Positions 35,286 through 43,006 of a DNA stretch of 64,000 nucleotides are shown here, piece by piece; the first letter of the stretch is position 1; each line of letters starts with the position of its first letter. The stretch is taken from the NCBI RefSeq assembly GCF_042847215.1, contig NZ_AP031500.1:372001-436000 (forward strand), written 5' to 3'. The notes below the pieces were generated by a model. That model did no database searches, was not told the DNA's origin, and saw nothing but the letters and a program-made list of their open reading frames with translations. A program made the position numbers and the translations under genes. This stretch comes from Gilvimarinus japonicus (GTDB lineage: Bacteria; Pseudomonadota; Gammaproteobacteria; Pseudomonadales; Cellvibrionaceae).

Positions 35286-36299
35286 TTAACGCGGTGCGAT
35301 TTGCGCCAAATGCCGTCCCACCGCCAGCCAAGCGCCGGCTAGGCCGATCAAGCCTGCGGCCAAGATCAGCTGTAAGCTGTGGGTCAAACTCAGGCCACTG
35401 AGACTAAATTCGCTCTGATAAAGTTCCGCCAGCGAGGCGACCGGCGCCTCAAGCCAAGCGAGCCCTAGGGCGAGCAGCAGTAAGGCGATTAGGCCGCCGC
35501 CCAAGCCGTACCAGAGGCCGGTGTATAAAAAGGGACGGCGCACGTAGGCGTCGGTGCCGCCCACCAGCTTAACCACTAAAATCTCGTCGCGGCGGCTTTC
35601 GATGGCCAGCCGTATGGTATTGCCCACCACCAGCAGTAAGCCCAGCGCCAAAAGAGCGGCGAGAAAAAACACGCCACGGCTGGCCAGCTCCACCAGCTGC
35701 TCCAGACGTTTGACCCACATCATGTCGAGCCGGGCGTCGTCGCTCAAACCGTTGCTGGACAGTTCAGTCAAGAGTGACTCCAGCGCTGCGCCCGTGGTGG
35801 CGGTACTGGGTTGCACGAGCAGCACCGGGGGCAGAGGGTTTTCGGTTAAGTCGTCCAGCACGGCGCCAAGGCCAGAGTAGGTTTTGAACTCCACCAGCGC
35901 CTGTTCGGGGCTGACGTAAACTACATCGCTGATGTCAGAGCGAGCGCGCAAGGTGTCGGCCCACTTATCGATGGCATTGGTCTTGGCGGCGGGTTTAATA
36001 AACACGGAGATTTGGCTGGAGTCCTGCCAGTGGTAACCGAGCGATTCAATATTGAGCAGTGCCACGTACAAAGTGGCGGGCAGCGCGGTGGCGATGGCCA
36101 CCACCAGCCAGGTGAGCGTGCTTTGCAGTGGTGTGCGCAGTAGGCGCAGTAAGCTCTCTAGGGCGCAATTGCTGTGATGCGCTTGCCAGGCCTCCAGCCG
36201 GTGGCGCCAAGCGGCTTTGCTCTGGATGGCGCCCTGGGGGCGCGGCGCCGGTTTGCGCGGTGTGGGTGCCGGCTTGCGCTTGGGGTGAAAGCGGTTCAT
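35286..36299 (-). CDS. ftsX: Cell division protein FtsX
   Basis: Membrane partner of FtsE; the complex activates septal peptidoglycan hydrolases through EnvC. It has 337 residues: a basic, Pro-rich cytoplasmic start, a first membrane segment (TWLVVAIATALPATLYVALL), a periplasmic domain and three more segments including FFLAALLALGLLLVVGNTIRLA. It overlaps ftsE by four bases. Confidence 0.95.
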   Translation of the reverse strand: MNRFHPKRKPAPTPRKPAPRPQGAIQSKAAWRHRLEAWQAHHSNCALESLLRLLRTPLQSTLTWLVVAIATALPATLYVALLNIESLGYHWQDSSQISVFIKPAAKTNAIDKWADTLRARSDISDVVYVSPEQALVEFKTYSGLGAVLDDLTENPLPPVLLVQPSTATTGAALESLLTELSSNGLSDDARLDMMWVKRLEQLVELASRGVFFLAALLALGLLLVVGNTIRLAIESRRDEILVVKLVGGTDAYVRRPFLYTGLWYGLGGGLIALLLLALGLAWLEAPVASLAELYQSEFSLSGLSLTHSLQLILAAGLIGLAGAWLAVGRHLAQIAPR

Positions 36300-36964
36300 T
36301 GCGGCACACCACCGGCGATGACCCGGCCCTCAGCCAGTTGCAGTACCCGTTTGTTCATCCGCTCGATGAGGTCGATATCGTGGGTGGCGATCATTAGGGT
36401 GACGCCCAGCTCGTTAAACTGGCGAAATAGCGTCATGATCTCGGCCGAGAGTTCCGGGTCGAGGTTGCCGGTAGGTTCATCGGCCAGCACTAGCGCGGGC
36501 TTGTTAACCACGGCGCGGGCGATACCGACGCGCTGTTGTTCACCGCCCGACAGGGTGACTGGGTTGACCCGCTCTTTGTGTAGTAGCCCGACTTTGTCTA
36601 GCGCGGCGCGCACTCGGCGGCCGATATCTGAGTGCTGGTAACCGGCCACCTGCAGCGGCAGGGCGACGTTGTCGAAGACGCTGCGATCAAACAAAAGCTG
36701 GTGGTTTTGGAACACGACGCCGATATCGCGCCGGTAGTGGGCGATACCGCTGCGCCGGATGGCGCTGGTATCGCGCCCGCCGATTTCGATGTGGCCATTA
36801 CTGGGCCGCTCCATCAGCATAATGAGCTTCATTAAGGTGCTTTTGCCGGCGCCCGAGTGACCGGTTAAAAACACCATCTCGCCGCGGTCGATTTGTATGT
36901 CGACCCGGCTAAGAGCTTCTTGCCCGGTGGCGTAGCGTTTGGTGACGTTTTGGAAGCGAATCAC
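36296..36964 (-). CDS. ftsE: Cell division ATPase FtsE
   Basis: ABC-type ATPase of 222 residues. Walker A LTGHSGAGKSTLMKLI, Q loop VVFQNHQLLFDRSVF, signature LSGGEQQRVGIARAV, Walker B ALVLADEPTGNLDPELS and the His switch MIATHDIDLI. The order ftsY-ftsE-ftsX with overlapping ends is the classic operon. Confidence 0.97.
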   Translation of the reverse strand: MIRFQNVTKRYATGQEALSRVDIQIDRGEMVFLTGHSGAGKSTLMKLIMLMERPSNGHIEIGGRDTSAIRRSGIAHYRRDIGVVFQNHQLLFDRSVFDNVALPLQVAGYQHSDIGRRVRAALDKVGLLHKERVNPVTLSGGEQQRVGIARAVVNKPALVLADEPTGNLDPELSAEIMTLFRQFNELGVTLMIATHDIDLIERMNKRVLQLAEGRVIAGGVPQ

Positions 36965-38139
36965 CGCTCGAACAGAGCCTCGATAAAGGGTTTGGCGACA
37001 AACGGCTGTAAATCGTCGATACCCTCGCCAATGCCGATAAACCGCACCGGTAAGCCAAACTGTTTGGTAAGCGCAAAAATGACCCCGCCCTTGGCGGTGC
37101 CGTCTAGCTTGGTCAGAGCGATACCGGTCACACCGGAGGATTTAATAAAGTGCTCGGCCTGGCTGACAGCGTTTTGTCCGGTGCCGGCATCCAGTACCAG
37201 CAAGGTCTCGTGGGGGGCGCTGTCATCAAGTTTGCCCATCACCCGACGCACCTTGGATAACTCTTCCATTAGATGGTCTTTGTTGTGTAAACGCCCGGCG
37301 GTGTCGGCGATCAGCACATCAATGCTGCGGGATTTGGCGGCCTGTACCGCGTCAAAGATGACCGAGGCGCTGTCGGCGCCCGTGTGTTGGGCAATCACCG
37401 GTACGCTGTTGCGTTCGCCCCACACTTGCAGCTGCTCGACTGCTGCGGCGCGAAAGGTGTCGCCCGCGGCCAACATGACCGACTTGCCCTCGCTTTGTAA
37501 GCGCTTGGCCAGCTTGCCGATGGTGGTGGTTTTACCCACGCCGTTTACCCCGACAATTAAAATAACGTAGGGCTTTTTACTGGTGTCGATAATCAGCGGT
37601 TGCTCGGAGCCGGCGACTAATTCGGCCAGTGATGCTTTAAGGGCATCGTACAGCGCATCTGGGTTTGCCAGTTGTTTGCGCGCCACGCGGGCGGTTAGAT
37701 CGTCGATAATATCGGTGGTGGCCTCGATGCCAACGTCGGCCACTAATAGCTGCGACTCCAGATCTTCCAGCAGCTCATCGTCAATTTCTTTTTTCCCCAA
37801 AAAGATATTGCCGAGCCCCTCCGAGAAGTTGCTGCTGGTGCGCGATAGGCCGCGTTTAATGCGGCCAAACAAGCCTTCTTTAGCCGGCGGCGCTTTGGCC
37901 GGTTCGGGGGCCGCTGGGGCGACTTCCGCGGTAGGCTCGGCCGCGGGCGCCGTGACCTCGGGCTCAGTCGGGACGGGCTCGGGGGCAATAACGGCGGCTT
38001 CCGGTGCTTCTGGCTCAAGCGGAACAAACTCGGCCTCAGGGGGCTCGCTGGGTTGCGCTTGCTCGTCTGATTCGGGCTGCGGTTGTTCGACTTTTGGGTC
38101 GTCTTTGGGGGCGGACTTTCTAAACCGTTTAAAGAACAT
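36961..38139 (-). CDS. ftsY: Signal recognition particle receptor FtsY
   Basis: GTPase receptor that delivers ribosome-SRP complexes to the Sec translocon. It has 392 residues: an acidic Ala/Pro/Glu-rich A domain (about 1-90), then the NG domain with P loop VGVNGVGKTTTIGKLAKRL, DTFRAAAVEQL, DTAGRLHNKDHLMEEL, and TKLDGTAKGGVIFAL. It overlaps ftsE by four bases. Confidence 0.97.
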   Translation of the reverse strand: MFFKRFRKSAPKDDPKVEQPQPESDEQAQPSEPPEAEFVPLEPEAPEAAVIAPEPVPTEPEVTAPAAEPTAEVAPAAPEPAKAPPAKEGLFGRIKRGLSRTSSNFSEGLGNIFLGKKEIDDELLEDLESQLLVADVGIEATTDIIDDLTARVARKQLANPDALYDALKASLAELVAGSEQPLIIDTSKKPYVILIVGVNGVGKTTTIGKLAKRLQSEGKSVMLAAGDTFRAAAVEQLQVWGERNSVPVIAQHTGADSASVIFDAVQAAKSRSIDVLIADTAGRLHNKDHLMEELSKVRRVMGKLDDSAPHETLLVLDAGTGQNAVSQAEHFIKSSGVTGIALTKLDGTAKGGVIFALTKQFGLPVRFIGIGEGIDDLQPFVAKPFIEALFER

Positions 38140-38214
38140 GTGGGTAGGCGGCTCTTATCGCTGCTAAACAAAGGCGCTATCCTACCACTTCTGGCAAACG
38201 GTGGAGAGTGACAG

Positions 38215-38823
38215 GTGGCAAAACAACAACGGCGACAGCCGGCAGGGGATTCATTGCGTCAGCCGTTGCGGCTGATTGGCGGTCAGTGGCGCGGGCGAAA
38301 ACTAGATTTCCCGCTGTGTGACGGCTTGCGCCCCACCGGCGATCGCATTCGCGAAACCCTGTTTAATTGGCTGGCTCCTTACGTACCAGAGGCGGTAGGC
38401 GCCGACTTGTATGCCGGCTCCGGTGCGCTGGGGCTAGAGGCGCTGTCCCGTGGGGCGGCTCGCATGACCTTTTGCGAGCGTGATCCAGCGGCGGCAAAAG
38501 CTTTGGCTGATAATTTAAAGCGGCTCGATGCCAGCGGGGGACAGCTGCTGCATATTGATGCATTGCACTGGCTCAGCACGGGTGACATTACTGCGCCGCT
38601 GGCGTTGGTGTTTCTCGACCCGCCTTTTGCCGCTGATTTGTGGCAACCGAGCATTGATGCCTTGGTGGCGCGCGAGTGGCTGGCCGATGGTGCGGCGATC
38701 TATATCGAGTCGGGGCTTGATAGTGTGTTTCAGGTGCCCGATAACTGGCAGCTACACCGCGAAAAGCGCACCGGCGGCGTGTGTTATCGATTGTATTTTT
38801 ACCGTGCGACTAGCAAGGACTAG
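38215..38823 (+). CDS. rsmD: 16S rRNA m2G966 methyltransferase RsmD
   Basis: 202 residues; LRLIGGQWRGRKLDFP and PTGDRIRETLFNWLAPYV at the N-terminus, SAM motif GADLYAGSGALGLEALSRGA and catalytic LVFLDPPFA. GTG start at 38215 after GAGTGACAG. Divergent from ftsY and followed by coaD, as in many gammaproteobacteria. Confidence 0.95.
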   Translation: MAKQQRRQPAGDSLRQPLRLIGGQWRGRKLDFPLCDGLRPTGDRIRETLFNWLAPYVPEAVGADLYAGSGALGLEALSRGAARMTFCERDPAAAKALADNLKRLDASGGQLLHIDALHWLSTGDITAPLALVFLDPPFAADLWQPSIDALVAREWLADGAAIYIESGLDSVFQVPDNWQLHREKRTGGVCYRLYFYRATSKD

Positions 38824-38874
38824 GCTATTTTTGTAGTATCCCGCCCACACCGCACGCCACACAGAGAATAATCT

Positions 38875-39357
38875 ATGCGCAAGGTTGTATACCCAGGCAC
38901 GTTTGACCCGATTACCAATGGCCATAAAGATCTTGTGGAGCGCGCCTGCCGCCTATTTGATCACGTGATCGTGGGCGTCGCGGCCAGTAACCGCAAAGCT
39001 CCGATGTTTGATTTAGAGCAGCGGGTCGATTTGGCTCAGCGCACACTGTCACATCTCGATAATGTCGAGGTGTGCGGGTTTGATAATTTGTTGGTGGACT
39101 TCGTTCGCGACTGTGGCGCCCAAGGTGTGGTGCGTGGCTTAAGAGCGGTGTCCGATTTCGAGTACGAGTTTCAGTTGGCCAATATGAACCGCGCATTGGC
39201 GCCGGATATGGAAAGCTTGTTTCTGACGCCTGCCGAACACTTGTCTTATATATCGTCGTCGATTGTGCGAGAAATTGCGGTGCTAGGGGGCGATGTGAGC
39301 AAGTTTGTCGCCCCCGAGGTCGAGCTGGCGCTCAAGGCGAAGTTTGCTTCGCGCTAA
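38875..39357 (+). CDS. coaD: Phosphopantetheine adenylyltransferase
   Basis: Transfers AMP to 4'-phosphopantetheine in coenzyme A synthesis; 160 residues. YPGTFDPITNGHKDLVERA holds the HxGH-type nucleotidyltransferase motif (NGHKD), GVVRGLRAVSDFEYEFQLA the substrate site, and YISSSIVREIAVLGGDVSKFV the late ATP-binding motif. Its 3' end overlaps the convergent binding-protein gene by 26 bases. Confidence 0.97.
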   Translation: MRKVVYPGTFDPITNGHKDLVERACRLFDHVIVGVAASNRKAPMFDLEQRVDLAQRTLSHLDNVEVCGFDNLLVDFVRDCGAQGVVRGLRAVSDFEYEFQLANMNRALAPDMESLFLTPAEHLSYISSSIVREIAVLGGDVSKFVAPEVELALKAKFASR

Positions 39358-40231
39358 GGGCGGCGGATGGTGAGTGATCGGATAACTCGATGATAACCAC
39401 GTCTGCATCGACCGCGTTAAACTCGCCATAGTACTGATCAAAAAGCGCCTCTAAGCTGCCGTCTTCACGGGCCAGCTCTAGGCCAAGCGTTAAGCGTTTG
39501 GCGATCTCGGGGTGGTTGTGACTTACCTGAGCGTACACTGGCAGTGGGTAGTGAATAATGAGGTTGTCGACGATGACCAGTTGCGCCGCGTGCTCAGATG
39601 CCGCCAGCGCTTTCTCTGCCTCTAGAATGCCCAAAGGTAAATAATCAAACCGGCCGTGAGCAAGCATATTAAATAGCTGGTTGATGCTGGAGCCCACGGT
39701 AAACGGTAGCTTTGCATCGCGAAAGTAATCCTGATCAATCCAGTCAAAGCCCAGCCCGGCGTTAAATTGTCGCAGTTGTTCAAGGTTTTTAACTTCTGTG
39801 AAATCCGCCTCTCGGTCGCGCCGGACGATTGCCTGACGCCGGCCCAGCAAGCCCTGCAGCAGTGGGATTGGAATAGCCTTTAGCGGTTGCTCGTCCGAGT
39901 CGACACGGTAGGCGAGTGCCGGCGCGGTAACTACCTGCGCCATACTGCCTTCGCTAAAATTGCGGATCGTTCTTGGCCGTGAGAGCGAGCGGTTGGTTAT
40001 CTTTAGCTCAAAGGGGCCATAGCGCTCGCGGCTTTTTTCTAAGGCTAGCTTGATTACCGCTGTCTCGTGAGCTTTGCGCGACTCGCTCACCTCGCCAATC
40101 CAGAGGGTTACCTCTGTCGCGGTAGAGTTGTCACCAGGCTCGGATGCGCTTTGCGTGGCCGCTTGTGGGCCAGCGGCGCTTACTGCATGGCAGAGTAAAA
40201 GTGTTGCCGCTGTAAGGTACAGACGTATCAT
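39332..40231 (-). CDS. Orphan periplasmic solute-binding-like protein, paralogue of 30941-31843
   Basis: About 299 residues with a signal peptide (LYLTAATLLLCHAVSAAG). It shares with the other copy the stretches RYGPFELKI, QGLLGRRQAIV, FDWIDQDYFRD, RFDYLPLGILEAEKAL and IIHYPLPVYAQVSHNHP, and ends in an ALFDQYYGEF region. No transport genes adjoin. The start is ambiguous: ATG at 40231 gives a compact signal peptide; ATGs at 40270/40273 would lengthen it by 13-14 residues. Neither has a strong ribosome site. Confidence 0.73.
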   Translation of the reverse strand: MIRLYLTAATLLLCHAVSAAGPQAATQSASEPGDNSTATEVTLWIGEVSESRKAHETAVIKLALEKSRERYGPFELKITNRSLSRPRTIRNFSEGSMAQVVTAPALAYRVDSDEQPLKAIPIPLLQGLLGRRQAIVRRDREADFTEVKNLEQLRQFNAGLGFDWIDQDYFRDAKLPFTVGSSINQLFNMLAHGRFDYLPLGILEAEKALAASEHAAQLVIVDNLIIHYPLPVYAQVSHNHPEIAKRLTLGLELAREDGSLEALFDQYYGEFNAVDADVVIIELSDHSPSAALSAKQTSP

Positions 40232-40365
40232 CGTATCAACGCTTGTCGGTAAAGCCGGTGCGGTCAGCATCATAATCTAGATTACTTAATCATTTATTTC
40301 TGGAGTTATGCAATATAGTTTAGCGTATTTGTCGGGAGCTGCATCAAGTGGGTTTAGTAGATGCT

Positions 40366-40379
40366 TGAAACCGGTTACA
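40366..40379. promoter_or_regulatory. LacI-type operator before the AGE-family isomerase
   Basis: TGAAACCGGTTACA, a near-perfect palindrome matching three other sites in the locus, 75 bases before the start of the isomerase gene. Confidence 0.85.
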
Positions 40380-40454
40380 TTGTGCGGCATTATTTGCGGC
40401 TCTATGCCGTTTGCGGTATTCATCGTGCAAAAAGACACAGTAAAAAGGTAATCC

Positions 40455-41630
40455 ATGTCCAGTGATATTAAAAACCAGACACAGCGTTTGGTGCAGTGGT
40501 TTGAGCGCGATGCGCTGCCGCTATGGAGTGTGCGGGGCATCCACCCTGCGCTAGGCGCCAGCTTTGAGCGCTTGCGAGCCGATGGCGAGGTGGATACCGG
40601 GGCCAATGTGCGAGTGCGTGTACAGGCGCGGCAGGCATTCTTTTTTGCGGCGGCTAAGAGTCTTGGTTGGTGTGACAGCGGCGCCGATATCGCGTGCGGG
40701 TTGCTGGGGTTTGTCGAGTCGAATGCGGCGCACCCCAGCGCCGGAGGAGGCTTTACCCACCTGCTTAGCCCAGAATTTGAGGTGATTGATAGCAAGCAAG
40801 ATTTGTACGATCACGCCTTTTTCTTGCTGGCCTACGCCTGGCTATACCGGGTGAGCGGCGAGCGCGCGGCGCTGGATAAAGCCGAGGCGTTGGTCTTGCA
40901 TTTGGATAACTGCTTTGGGGCTGAGTACGGCGGTTGGGCCGAGGGCGATTACGATCACACGGTGCGCCGCCAAAATCCGCATATGCACTTGTTTGAAGCC
41001 TGCATGGCATTATATGAGGCGAGCGGCGAGGCACCTTGGTTGGCGCGTGCCGGTGAGTTGTTTAGTTTGTTTGAGTCACGCTTTTTTTGCCCTAAGCAGG
41101 GTGTGCTGTTTGAATTTTTTAATGCTGACTGGACGCTAGCTGACGGCGCCACCGGGCAGGTGGTTGAGCCGGGCCATATGATGGAGTGGGTGTGGCTGTT
41201 GGATTGGTACGCACGGCTTACCGGGCAATCGGTGGCGCGTTATACCGGCGTTTTGTACCGTCGTGCGCTAGACATTGGCTTAAAAGCCGACTCTGGCTTG
41301 CTGTACGACTCGGTAACCCCAGAGGGTAACGTGCTGCAGCACACCAAACGCTGCTGGGGGCTGACCGAGTTGATTAAGGCCAGCCTGGTGATGGCTCGCG
41401 AGGGCGAGCCTGATGCCGAGGCGCGCGCCGCTAGCGCGGTGGATACTTTGTTTCGCTATTATCTGTGCGGCACCACGCCCGGTAGCTACGTGGACCAGCG
41501 CGGCGAAAACGATGAGGTGGTGGCAGCCGAGGCGCCAGCCAGTACTTTGTATCACCTGATCGTATTGGCCCAAGAATTGATGCGTTACTGCGACGGGGTG
41601 TCGGATCGAGCCGAAAAAGTCAGCGCTTAG
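40455..41630 (+). CDS. AGE-family sugar epimerase/isomerase, probable D-mannose isomerase
   Basis: 391-residue (alpha/alpha)6-barrel enzyme. RVRVQARQAFFFAAAKSLGW near residues 53-72, HDHAFFLL-like YDHAFFLLAYAW, QNPHMHLFEACMALYE and CWGLTELIKASLVM carry the conserved Arg/His/Trp-Glu residues of the AGE/mannose-isomerase/YihS group. In a mannan locus with a LacI-type operator it most likely converts mannose to fructose; N-acylglucosamine epimerase is the less likely alternative. Ribosome site AAGGTAATCC. Confidence 0.82.
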   Translation: MSSDIKNQTQRLVQWFERDALPLWSVRGIHPALGASFERLRADGEVDTGANVRVRVQARQAFFFAAAKSLGWCDSGADIACGLLGFVESNAAHPSAGGGFTHLLSPEFEVIDSKQDLYDHAFFLLAYAWLYRVSGERAALDKAEALVLHLDNCFGAEYGGWAEGDYDHTVRRQNPHMHLFEACMALYEASGEAPWLARAGELFSLFESRFFCPKQGVLFEFFNADWTLADGATGQVVEPGHMMEWVWLLDWYARLTGQSVARYTGVLYRRALDIGLKADSGLLYDSVTPEGNVLQHTKRCWGLTELIKASLVMAREGEPDAEARAASAVDTLFRYYLCGTTPGSYVDQRGENDEVVAAEAPASTLYHLIVLAQELMRYCDGVSDRAEKVSA

Positions 41631-41640
41631 CTGGCTGGTG

Positions 41641-41672
41641 AGCTCTTACCCCGCGCAGGCAAGGTAAGAGCT
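41641..41672. terminator. Bidirectional terminator-like hairpin between isomerase and lacI genes
   Basis: AGCTCTTACC and GGTAAGAGCT, a 10-bp perfect stem with a 12-base loop, placed between the two convergent stop codons. T runs are weak on both sides. Confidence 0.65.
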
Positions 41673-41679
41673 TAAAGCA

Positions 41680-42678
41680 TTAATCTTTGCGCGGTATCGC
41701 CGTGCTTTTGCGGATAACAAACTCAGCCGGTAGTACGTTTTCCTCTTGGGCGAGATCTTCGCCCTCGATGAGTCGCAGCAGCATATCCATGGCCAGTTTG
41801 CCCATTTCCTCGGCGGGCTGGGTTACTGTGGTAAGGCTCGGGTCGCAGTAGCGGGCGTAGCTAATATCGTCAAATCCGGTAACGGAAATGTCCTCTGGGA
41901 CTCGTATGCCGTGTTGTTTGAGCGTTTGGATTGCGCCAATGGCCATTTCGTCATTCATGCAAAATATGGCTGTTGGCTTGTCCGGCATAGCGCAAAATTG
42001 CTTGGCACTGTTTAGGCCCGACCAAGTGGTAAAGTCACCTTCGGCCACCAGCGATTTATCAAACTCAATTCCCGCCGCTTCCAGGCTTTCGAGGTAACCG
42101 GCCAGCCGGTCAACCGTGTGGGGGTTGTCTTTTAAGCCTGAGATCACCCCGATACGGCGATGCCCGAGAGAAATTAGATAGTCGACCACTGACCTTGCCG
42201 AGCCCCGGTTGTCGATCCGCACTCGAGGGCCGCTGGTGGATTCGCAGCCGCAGACATTCACGCAGGCAATGTCTGCGGGCATTTCAAAGCGTCGGTTGGG
42301 GTCGTCGGGGCGCAACTGAATAACGCCGTCGGCCAGGCGGGTCTCAACCCGGCGAATGTACTCTTTTTCTCGCTCTGGTACGCCGCGAGTGTCGCCCAGT
42401 AGCACGGCGTAACCTTTTTGCTGGGCGCGATCTTCAATGCTGCGAATGACTTGCGAGAAGAACGGATTGGTAATGTCCGGTACCAGTACAACAACCGCGT
42501 AGCTTTTGGCCGAGCGAAAGCTGCGCGCCAGCATGTTGGGGCGATAGCCGACTTTATCGATGGCGCTATGAACCTTGTTAAGGCTTGTTTGCGAGACTTT
42601 ATCTGGGTCGCTCAGGGCGCGTGATACGGTGGCAACGGACACGCCGGCCTCGCGCGCTACATCTCTGATATTGGACAT
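41680..42678 (-). CDS. LacI-family transcriptional regulator of the mannan locus
   Basis: 332-residue DNA-binding regulator. Helix-turn-helix at the N-terminus IRDVAREAGVSVATVSRALS with the hinge YRPNMLARSFRSAKS; the sugar-binding core follows (VLVPDITNPFFSQVIRSIED, SVTGFDDISYARYCDPSLTTV). Effector is unknown but probably a mannan-derived sugar or phosphosugar. It is divergent from the symporter gene, with its operator in between, which also suggests autoregulation. Confidence 0.92.
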   Translation of the reverse strand: MSNIRDVAREAGVSVATVSRALSDPDKVSQTSLNKVHSAIDKVGYRPNMLARSFRSAKSYAVVVLVPDITNPFFSQVIRSIEDRAQQKGYAVLLGDTRGVPEREKEYIRRVETRLADGVIQLRPDDPNRRFEMPADIACVNVCGCESTSGPRVRIDNRGSARSVVDYLISLGHRRIGVISGLKDNPHTVDRLAGYLESLEAAGIEFDKSLVAEGDFTTWSGLNSAKQFCAMPDKPTAIFCMNDEMAIGAIQTLKQHGIRVPEDISVTGFDDISYARYCDPSLTTVTQPAEEMGKLAMDMLLRLIEGEDLAQEENVLPAEFVIRKSTAIPRKD

Positions 42679-43006
42679 AAAGTATTGCTTTTATAAAGAG
42701 AAGAAAGTTTTTGTGGATAATAGCATACCGCCGGGAGCGGCTTAAGGGCAGCCCTAAAGTAACGTAAAGTGCTGGCATTATAGATTGTAATCGGTTACAT
42801 TTGCTATCGCTTTACGACGAAGTGCTTGCTTATACTAAAGTTTTGGTTGCTGGGGCTTTCGGCTGTTGTACTAATGACGCAGCGATAAGATCGAATCCGA
42901 GGTTAACGTCACCTCTCAGCGCTTGGGGCTGCACATTTGTCGGGCCGTACACTTTGAACTACACCGCGCGGACGCGTGTCCGGCGCTATAATAATTGGAC
43001 GCACAC
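42679..43006. other. Intergenic region between divergent lacI and symporter genes
   Basis: About 330 bases. It holds the operator at 42786-42799 and a TATAAT at 42987-42992, 14 bases before the symporter ATG, without a well-spaced -35 box. Reading frames in it look non-coding. Confidence 0.5.
42786..42799. promoter_or_regulatory. LacI-type operator between lacI and symporter
   Basis: TGTAATCGGTTACA, a palindrome with one central mismatch, about 107 bases upstream of lacI and 207 before the symporter ATG. Confidence 0.87.

Noticed and set aside
40231..40273. Upstream ATG starts of the second binding protein
   Set aside because: They lengthen the signal peptide n-region without a ribosome site; kept as an alternative only.
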